Shown here piece by piece: positions 8,701 to 14,336 of a stretch of 17,265 nt of DNA. Location: assembly GCA_964601515.1 (NCBI GenBank), contig CAZRNU010000062.1, forward strand, positions 1 to 17,265, in the 5' to 3' direction. The position numbers and the translations under genes are program-made. Position 1 is the first letter of the stretch; every line of letters begins with the position of its first letter. The notes beneath the pieces were generated by a model. It was not told where the DNA came from and did not search any database. It was given only the letters and a program-made list of their open reading frames with translations. The stretch is from PWND01 sp964601515. Its GTDB lineage: Bacteria > Bacteroidota > Bacteroidia > Bacteroidales > UBA7960.

Positions 8701-10224
8701 ACCACCCCAACTTGCAACTGCACTCAAATATCAGACTTCCCTTACTTTCAAAACTTCAACAATGGTGAAGGTCAGTGCTGGTCTGTTGAGTCAGTTTCTG
8801 AAACCACATGGACTCCATCAACCGGCTTCACTATCGGTGAAACCATAAATGTTGACCCTGTAAGTGGGTCACACCTATTCAGATGCCATTGGACTGCTAC
8901 TGAAAATCAAAATGAATGGTTGATATCGCCTGCTTTCAGTTTTACAAATCTTAGCTCGCCTGAGTTAAGCTTCAAGTTTACTGGCAGTTATCATTGGTCA
9001 GTAATAAATCCAAATTGTGACCTCGACTTGTTGGTTAGAGTTAATGAAGGAAGTTGGACTCAAATATGGAACAATAAAGATCATCCTGATTTCACATCTA
9101 ATGATATTAATTGGACTTGGCTATCGGAGGTTGTTTCTTTAAGCGGTTATGCCGGAATGAATAATGTGCAAATAGCGTTCAGATATACAGGGTTTGATGG
9201 TGCTGCATTTGCTATTGATGAAATTAAAGTCGCAAATCAAACAATCCCCGGAGATGTAAATAATGATGGTAACATTAATGTTTTGGATATTGTTTGGCTT
9301 GTAAACCATTTAAACGGGGCAACTCCTACAGGCTTTAATTATTCAGCAGCAGATGTTAATAATGATGGATTAATAAACATTGCGGATCTTACAAATCTGA
9401 TAAACATAATATTCAGCGGTGCAAAGTTGCATGAAAACAAGGTTGATTCTGAGCAACCACATCTTTATCTCGACGAAGACGGTCTTGTTAGGTTTGTTAG
9501 TGACGGGACAATTTTAGCAATTCATTTTCAGCTCATCTGTGATGAATTGGAAAATATGGTAGTTGACCTTTTACTTCAATCAGGACACACTTTTGTATTT
9601 AACAATAGTACAGGATTTGGATTATTGTACAGTATGAGTGGCAGCTTGATTCCCGAAGGTGAAATTGAATTATTTCAAATAAGTGGAGTTGATATTTCAG
9701 ATATAATCTGGGGAATGGCTCAGGCATCTAACATTAATCATCAAACAATTGATATTATTACTCACTCATTCTACGACCCGGACGATGGTGATGAACCCGA
9801 CGACGACGATGGAGATGACGGTGACGATAGTGACGATAGTGATGACGGTGATGACGGTGATGACGGTGATGACGGTGATGATGATGGAGATGATGGAGAT
9901 GATGATGACGGCAGTGAAACCTTTATTTCAGAACAAATTGAAATAATTAGCGAGTTATTACTATACCCAAACCCTAGTTCAGGCGAGTTTGCTATTTCAT
10001 TTAAAACCAACGAGTTAATTGTTTTTGAGATTTTAATATATGATGAATTAGGAAGAAATATTTATAAAGAAGAAGATTATTACAATGCAGGAAATCATAT
10101 CATAAAATTTTCAAACTACAAACTACAATTTATCAACAAAGCATTCTTATATATGAATATTTATGATAATTCGAAAAACAATTTGTTAGGCAATTATAGA
10201 AGAATTGTTATATTCGCAAATTAA
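5758..10224 (+). CDS. Secreted multidomain peptidoglycan amidase (PGRP/amidase_2) with dockerin and T9SS sorting domain
   Basis: This 1488-residue exported protein probably cleaves the bond between N-acetylmuramic acid and L-alanine in peptidoglycan. A signal peptide spans 1-26, ending FALAQ. An N-terminal beta domain (about 30-185) precedes a PGRP/amidase_2 domain (about 191-385) with the expected zinc ligands H228 (LHHGAS), H356 and C366 (CGHKDV...ACPG) and the catalytic-type tyrosine Y261. Next come a 94-residue repeat (396-489), an Ig-like region into which a LamG/concanavalin-like domain (about 547-727) seems to be inserted, an fn3-like domain (about 784-888), a second copy of the 94-residue repeat (893-986), a MAM-like domain (987-1161), a type I dockerin (1162-1221), a cohesin-like beta domain (about 1235-1338), an Asp-rich linker (1340-1385) and a T9SS type A sorting domain (about 1400-1488, YPNPSSG at 1403). 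I prefer the ATG at 5758 to the in-frame TTG at 5752. Catalytic residues look intact. The natural target (own wall, prey or dead cells) is unknown. Confidence 0.93.
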   Translation: MNKKLYSLPIISFFVIYLNLSFALAQNTDIQSISISADKVIDDSEIRKSPSAILIWDVDLSKSSSGEYNFITKTPIPFTSFGIGWKADNDNSPAGHFTVRFRVKQDNGEWSDYYEDEAYVHPTETPTELYFTNLLFPPTEEAYHYIEFSVITPEKVNLHIVRMDLIDIRGTEGQITEPKDEGMYFDFDKSCPEFPAIITRANWCGGYTACHNPTYTPTYINSTHTVLHHGASPDTYTDGYAVVRSYWNYHVNTLKWADIGYNYLFDKFGNFFQGRYNPNLPNSDVRGAHAGNSNGASIGINFLGNSDVTLPTTAQLNKTYSFLAWWYDRKGFDPTSSATIVLQSGGSASVPRICGHKDVNIGGTACPGNAAYAQLPSIRTNTKSIIDNCNNNVPVNLQRTLHGCPNNQVTFTWTNSGTGWYIQVSTASNFSNPYWKWVSGLTSYTAPGEFVLQSDGVTPLVFQEGATYYWRIFNGSVFTTGPSFSIPYCDTNPPSTSISVSYDGDWATESFTATFNDVANQNQIDRRFYQVLEYDGTYWGANHNRGFFGDNFETLNSSLWTIGAGTWSVSGNQLRQTDLSANNGNIYAPLNQTLSNRYLYQFVAQVVNTGTSRRFGFHFFSDDASLSERGNSYFIFFRVDNQNLQFYKVVNNTFNLVKTVENITTTAGQWYDIKVIYDRITGEIIVYRDDILLGSWTDPSPYSTNGNYISFRTGNCVLNINEIKVFRTRNPEAVISVGADNTNDLRTQSPNPTTPGGKIKSIVTDNLGNLSQIAHYDIKIDRTPPSSITTVNDGLGSDISQTNSTSQLSANWTASADANSGIKKYWYAIGTSAGNTNIVGWTDNGNNTSVTHSGLALANGTTYYFSVRAENGAGLLSNTTSSNGQTVVVGPANLQHTLHGCPNNNVTFNWTNSGSGWYIQVSKFSNFSSPYWKWVSGLTSYTGPAGFVLQADGVTPLQFEDATTYYWRMYGNGAFTTSLNFTTPTCNCTQISDFPYFQNFNNGEGQCWSVESVSETTWTPSTGFTIGETINVDPVSGSHLFRCHWTATENQNEWLISPAFSFTNLSSPELSFKFTGSYHWSVINPNCDLDLLVRVNEGSWTQIWNNKDHPDFTSNDINWTWLSEVVSLSGYAGMNNVQIAFRYTGFDGAAFAIDEIKVANQTIPGDVNNDGNINVLDIVWLVNHLNGATPTGFNYSAADVNNDGLINIADLTNLINIIFSGAKLHENKVDSEQPHLYLDEDGLVRFVSDGTILAIHFQLICDELENMVVDLLLQSGHTFVFNNSTGFGLLYSMSGSLIPEGEIELFQISGVDISDIIWGMAQASNINHQTIDIITHSFYDPDDGDEPDDDDGDDGDDSDDSDDGDDGDDGDDGDDDGDDGDDDDGSETFISEQIEIISELLLYPNPSSGEFAISFKTNELIVFEILIYDELGRNIYKEEDYYNAGNHIIKFSNYKLQFINKAFLYMNIYDNSKNNLLGNYRRIVIFAN
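6943..7224 (+). repeat. First copy of an internal 94-residue repeat in the amidase
   Basis: This stretch encodes residues 396-489, starting NLQRTLHGCPNN and ending in a cysteine. It matches residues 893-986 without gaps, 66 of 94 residues identical by hand count. Each copy has a cysteine near the start and one at the end, which could form a disulfide. The fold looks like an Ig/fn3-type beta-sandwich rich in tryptophan and tyrosine, suggesting carbohydrate or wall binding (inference). Confidence 0.85.
8434..8715 (+). repeat. Second copy of the internal 94-residue repeat in the amidase
   Basis: This stretch encodes residues 893-986, starting NLQHTLHGCPNN. It is the partner of the copy at 6943-7224 and is directly followed by the MAM-like domain. 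The most conserved core is the segment with GWYIQVS and YWKWVSGLTSYT. The two copies bracket the Ig-like, LamG-like and fn3-like domains. Confidence 0.85.
9775..9912 (+). repeat. Asp-rich low-complexity linker encoded by 9-bp-type tandem repeats
   Basis: The segment encodes 46 residues, of which 31 are Asp, 10 Gly, and the rest Ser, Pro and Glu, mostly as DDG or DDS units. At the DNA level the unit GATGACGGT occurs four times exactly in tandem at 9841-9876, and GACGATAGT twice at 9823-9840. Unit length is a multiple of three, so copy-number changes would keep the frame. It lies between the cohesin-like domain and the T9SS sorting domain. It may bind calcium or act as an acidic spacer. Confidence 0.9.
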
Positions 10225-10291
10225 TTTTTAATGAATTTTTTAATTTTCAAATACTTATAAAACTATTTATTATTAACCAAAACCAAACGAA

Positions 10292-13200
10292 ATGAAAAAA
10301 ATCTTTCTACTTATTGTAGCGGCAATTTTTCTAAATACTGTGATTATTGCCCAAATTAGTCAACCAGGCTCACCAAAAAGTTTTGAATATCTCAAAACAG
10401 GCGATGAGCTGTCTGAAGTTAAATATGCATTAATGCCATTTATTGATATTGAGGCGTTAAAAGCTGAGGATTTAGAAATTGATCAATTAAAGGACAGACC
10501 ATGGAGGTTTGGACAAGTTCATCAAGTTTCTTTAAATCCTAATAATTCAGGGGTATGGGACGTATTAGGAGATGGAACAAGAATTTGGAGACTAGGAATA
10601 AATTGCGAGGATGCTCTTTCTATAAACATATTGTTTGATATGTATAAACTTCCTGCCGGAGCTCAATTATTTGTGTATTCTGCCGACAGAAAAGAAATTC
10701 TTGGTGCTTTCACAGATTTCAACAATCAGGAAGACAATCTTTTCCCGGTATCTTTCATTTTCTCAGATAATGTAATAGTTGAGTATAATGAGCCAAAAGG
10801 TGTTGAATTTGAAGGAAAATTAAGCATTAGCGAAGTAACTCACGGGTACAGAACATTGGCAGATTATGTTAAAGCTTTCGGTGGGGCTGGCTCTTGTAAT
10901 GTAAACGTTGCCTGCCCTTCTGCTGCCGGAATGGAAAATCAAATCCGATCTGTTGCTATGCTTGCAACAACTAACGGTGTTAGTAATGGTTTTTGCATCG
11001 GTGCTTTAATTAACAATACTGCAAACGACGGCAAACCATACTTTTTGTCTGCAGACCATTGCTATTCAACACCGGGTTCAGTATTTTATATTTTCAATTG
11101 GCAAAGTGCAACTTGCTCAAATCCGGGAAGTTCGCCATCTTATCAGTCAATTTCAGGAGCTACACAGAGAGCAAGAAATTCTACTTCTGATTTTTGGCTT
11201 GTAGAATTAAACACTACCCCTCCTGAAAGCTACAATCCTTATTATTCAGGTTGGAACAGAACTACTGCCTCAACAATGAGTGAAAAGATTTGGGGAATTC
11301 ACCATCCAAGTGGTGATATTAAAAAAATTAGTTGGTCAAATACAGGCTTAACAACTACAGCTTATGGTGGAGGCGCCGGAACATCGCATTGGAGAATTGT
11401 TTGGAGCGATGCAACAACAACCGAAGGTGGGTCATCAGGTTCCCCATTATTTGATAACAGTGGCCGAATAGTAGGACAGCTGCACGGAGGTGCTGCATCT
11501 TGTACAAATTTGACAGGAGCAGATTATTATGGAAGACTAAACGTTTCTTGGACAGGTGGTGGCACAAATGCTACTCGCCTGAGCAACTGGCTAGATCCAA
11601 CTAATACCGGTGTAGTAGTTATTGATGGCTACGACCCATTTGGTGTTACATATACAACAGATGCTCAAATGCAGAGCATAACACATCCGGTTGCAAGTTA
11701 TAACTCCTTGGAAACTATAACTCCCACTGTTGTTGTTAGAAACAATGGTACTGCAAATATAACTACCGGTACAGTAAGTTATACTCTAAACGGAGGAACA
11801 CCTGTTACAACAAGCCTAGGCGCACTTGCAAGCGGTGCAACAAAAAATATCACATTCCCTAACATTACACTTACAGCAGGTAATCATGTGTTTGTTGCAA
11901 CTGTTACTGTCGCAGGTGATGAAAACGCTGCAAACAACTCTCTAACAAGAAACTTCTCTGTTGTAGATTGCGGCACTGCAATGACATTGCCATTCTTTGA
12001 AGGATTCAATAGCGGATCAATGCCTGGATGCTGGACTCAAGAGTATGTGAGCACCCACAATTTAAACTGGCAGTTTGGTGCCGGTAACGGTGGCAGTAAT
12101 CCTTCATCCTCATTTGAAGGAAGTGGCAATGCTTACTTTAAGATTGGCGGAACCCCAAGAGGACAAATCACAAAACTTGTTACTCCAAAACTTGGATTGG
12201 CAGATTTTGCTGACGTTGTTTTAAGCTTTAGATTATATAATCAAGTTTGGGCAGGCGATCAAGATGTATTAAGAGTTTATTATAAAAACTCATCAGCCGG
12301 TTCATGGGTATTATTGAATACATATAATGCAAGTTTAACCGCCTGGACAGCAATAACAATCAATATTCCTAATGGTGTATTAAGCAACGACTTCTATATT
12401 GCATTTGAAGGTGAAGCTAATTGGGGTTACGGTGTTTGTATTGATGCTGTAAGTATCACAGGAGAAGCTGCTTCAGGAGTATTAAACCCAACTGCATTTA
12501 CAGGCACAGGAATAAGTGAATCTCAAATAAATTTGGGTTGGACTAAAAATGCTGCCAACAATAATGTGATGGTAGCTGTTAATACCACTAATACTTTTGG
12601 AACTCCAAGCGGTGCATATACTGTTGGACAAACAATAGCCGGTGGTGGAACAATTATATACAGAGCAGATGGTTCTACACATAATCACACCGGATTAAAT
12701 CCATCTACAACATACTACTACAAAGCATGGTCGTATAATGGTTCAAATCAATATTCAACAGGAGTTACTACAAATGCTTCAACTCTATGCGGATTTGTAA
12801 GCACATTCCCTTATACTCAAAACTTTGATGGCGGCTCAGGAAATTGCTGGTCTGTTCAATCTTTTTCAACAACTACTTGGGCTCCTATAACAACTTTTAC
12901 AGTTGGAACTACTCCTATTAATCCGGTTAGTGGATCTCATTTTTACAGATGTTCTTGGCATGCTACTGATGTTCAAAATGAATGGCTATTAACTCCTAAC
13001 TTCAATTTTACCGGTATTAACCCACAAATGAAATTCTGGTTTAATGGAAGTTATTATTGGTCAGTTTTTGAATTTGACAACTGCGATTTGGATGTAATGG
13101 TTAGAGTTGATGGTGGTGCATGGACTAAGATCTGGGGAGAAACAGATCATCCTGATTTTATATCTACAGATGTGAACTGGACATGGCTTGAAACAACTCT

Positions 13201-14158
13201 AAGCCTTTCTGCATATGCAGGCCAAAGCAACGTTCAATTTGCATTCAGATATACAGGAACTGACGGAGCTGCTTTCTCTATAGATAATTTTACTATCGAA
13301 AGTGCCGGTGGCATTCTCGGTGATGTAAACGACGATGGATTTGTTAATGTTGGTGATGTTGTTTGGATGGTAAGCCATTTGAATGGAAGCACACCGGGGG
13401 GATTTAATATGGCAAACGCTGATGTTAACGGTGATGGCTCTGTTAATCTTGCTGACTTAACATCTATGATTAACATTATCTTGGGGTTGAAAAATAATAC
13501 TAGTTTGAAAAATTCTTCTCCTGCTGATATTTACATTAACGAAAACGGAAAAATCTCCTTTAAAAGCGATGGCACTATTACTGCCTTACAGTTTGTATTA
13601 TCAGGAGATAATATGCAGGAAGCCGACATAACTGAAATTATAGACAATTTTACTATTTCTGTGATAAACGATGGTAATTCATTACACGGGATTTTATACA
13701 ATATGGAGCTTGACACTTTCAACAATACTGAAGTTGAATTATTCAGCATCCATAATGTAGACCTATTTGATCTGACATGGGAAATGTCTGTGGCTGCAAA
13801 TACTGAACATGAATTAGTTACAGTAAACACTCATGATCTGAATTCACCCGTAACTGACAATAACTTAAATCCAGATGTATTCTCAGCAAAAGTATATCCT
13901 AATCCAAGCTCAGGTATATTCAATGTAAGTATTAATACTCCTGAGCATTCATTTGTTAATATCAGAATAGTTGACGAAAAAGGAAGAATAGTTTATTCAA
14001 AACAGAATATTGAATACACTCAAGGCCAACATATTATATCTTTCGATCAATTAAGCTCAGTGAGTAGCGGAGTATACTTCCTGCAGGTTACAGGCTTTGA
14101 TTCTGAAAAGCAAAATAATATTTTCAAACATGAAGAACGTATTATAATTACAAGATAA
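10292..14158 (+). CDS. Secreted Lys-C-like serine protease (Achromobacter protease I type) with dockerin and T9SS sorting domain
   Basis: This 1288-residue protein has a signal peptide (1-20, ending IIAQ), a propeptide-like region (about 21-196) and a trypsin-fold protease domain (about 197-450) resembling lysyl endopeptidase. The mature start GSCNVNVAC, HHPSG, YGGGAGT, GQLHGG and SWTGGG blocks all resemble Achromobacter protease I as I remember it. The catalytic triad is H256 (SADHC), D300 (STSDFWL) and S382 (GGSSGSP). D411 in ADYYGR sits where the lysine-specifying aspartate is expected, so cleavage after lysine is likely (inference). Then follow a CARDB-like domain (451-559), a MAM-like domain (560-724), an fn3 domain (727-832), a second MAM-like domain (833-1006), a type I dockerin (1008-1068), a cohesin-like beta domain (about 1075-1185) and a T9SS type A sorting domain (about 1195-1288, YPNPSSG at 1202). 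It starts 67 bp after the amidase with no terminator between them, so shared transcription is possible. A palindromic terminator follows. Confidence 0.94.
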   Translation: MKKIFLLIVAAIFLNTVIIAQISQPGSPKSFEYLKTGDELSEVKYALMPFIDIEALKAEDLEIDQLKDRPWRFGQVHQVSLNPNNSGVWDVLGDGTRIWRLGINCEDALSINILFDMYKLPAGAQLFVYSADRKEILGAFTDFNNQEDNLFPVSFIFSDNVIVEYNEPKGVEFEGKLSISEVTHGYRTLADYVKAFGGAGSCNVNVACPSAAGMENQIRSVAMLATTNGVSNGFCIGALINNTANDGKPYFLSADHCYSTPGSVFYIFNWQSATCSNPGSSPSYQSISGATQRARNSTSDFWLVELNTTPPESYNPYYSGWNRTTASTMSEKIWGIHHPSGDIKKISWSNTGLTTTAYGGGAGTSHWRIVWSDATTTEGGSSGSPLFDNSGRIVGQLHGGAASCTNLTGADYYGRLNVSWTGGGTNATRLSNWLDPTNTGVVVIDGYDPFGVTYTTDAQMQSITHPVASYNSLETITPTVVVRNNGTANITTGTVSYTLNGGTPVTTSLGALASGATKNITFPNITLTAGNHVFVATVTVAGDENAANNSLTRNFSVVDCGTAMTLPFFEGFNSGSMPGCWTQEYVSTHNLNWQFGAGNGGSNPSSSFEGSGNAYFKIGGTPRGQITKLVTPKLGLADFADVVLSFRLYNQVWAGDQDVLRVYYKNSSAGSWVLLNTYNASLTAWTAITINIPNGVLSNDFYIAFEGEANWGYGVCIDAVSITGEAASGVLNPTAFTGTGISESQINLGWTKNAANNNVMVAVNTTNTFGTPSGAYTVGQTIAGGGTIIYRADGSTHNHTGLNPSTTYYYKAWSYNGSNQYSTGVTTNASTLCGFVSTFPYTQNFDGGSGNCWSVQSFSTTTWAPITTFTVGTTPINPVSGSHFYRCSWHATDVQNEWLLTPNFNFTGINPQMKFWFNGSYYWSVFEFDNCDLDVMVRVDGGAWTKIWGETDHPDFISTDVNWTWLETTLSLSAYAGQSNVQFAFRYTGTDGAAFSIDNFTIESAGGILGDVNDDGFVNVGDVVWMVSHLNGSTPGGFNMANADVNGDGSVNLADLTSMINIILGLKNNTSLKNSSPADIYINENGKISFKSDGTITALQFVLSGDNMQEADITEIIDNFTISVINDGNSLHGILYNMELDTFNNTEVELFSIHNVDLFDLTWEMSVAANTEHELVTVNTHDLNSPVTDNNLNPDVFSAKVYPNPSSGIFNVSINTPEHSFVNIRIVDEKGRIVYSKQNIEYTQGQHIISFDQLSSVSSGVYFLQVTGFDSEKQNNIFKHEERIIITR

Positions 14159-14172
14159 TCTAATCCATAATT

Positions 14173-14207
14173 AAAAAAAGGGCAATTTAAATTGCCCTTT
14201 TTTTTTT
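14173..14207. terminator. Palindromic rho-independent terminator
   Basis: The perfect palindrome GGGCAATTTAAATTGCCC (14180-14197) is preceded by seven A and followed by ten T. This forms a hairpin with a U-tract 15 bp after the protease stop codon. The A-tract makes it potentially active in both directions, though no minus-strand gene ends here. It separates the Lys-C-like gene from the subtilisin gene. Confidence 0.9.
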
Positions 14208-14336
14208 GCATTTATATTTTTTTAGTTGAAAAAGATGCAAATATCTGAGTCTGTTATGATTAATATTATTACATTAGCTAATTGATATTTTTCATAAAAA
14301 ACCAATCAATTTTCCAAGTATAAAACAACCCATACT
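14208..14336. other. Intergenic leader of the subtilisin gene
   Basis: These 129 AT-rich bases lie between the terminator and the S8 protease start and should contain its promoter. TATTTTTC at 14286-14293 matches the -7 consensus TAnnTTTG at seven of eight positions, but no TTG is present at the expected -33 distance. No riboswitch or small ORF is recognised. Confidence 0.3.

Noticed and set aside
9841..9876. CRISPR-like or satellite array
   Set aside because: The 9-bp units are contiguous without spacers and in frame with the amidase, so this is a coding microsatellite.
9749..9946. Plus-strand Met/Thr-rich ORF in another frame
   Set aside because: It is a shifted reading of the same 9-bp repeats inside a clearly coding frame.
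9771..10010. Minus-strand ORF encoding a Ser/Pro-rich repeat protein
   Set aside because: It is the reverse complement of the Asp-rich repeat of the amidase; its composition comes only from the repeat, with no independent signal for expression.
13531..13830. 99-residue minus-strand ORF within the Lys-C-like gene
   Set aside because: It lies entirely antisense to a well-supported coding region and has no recognisable domain or start context.
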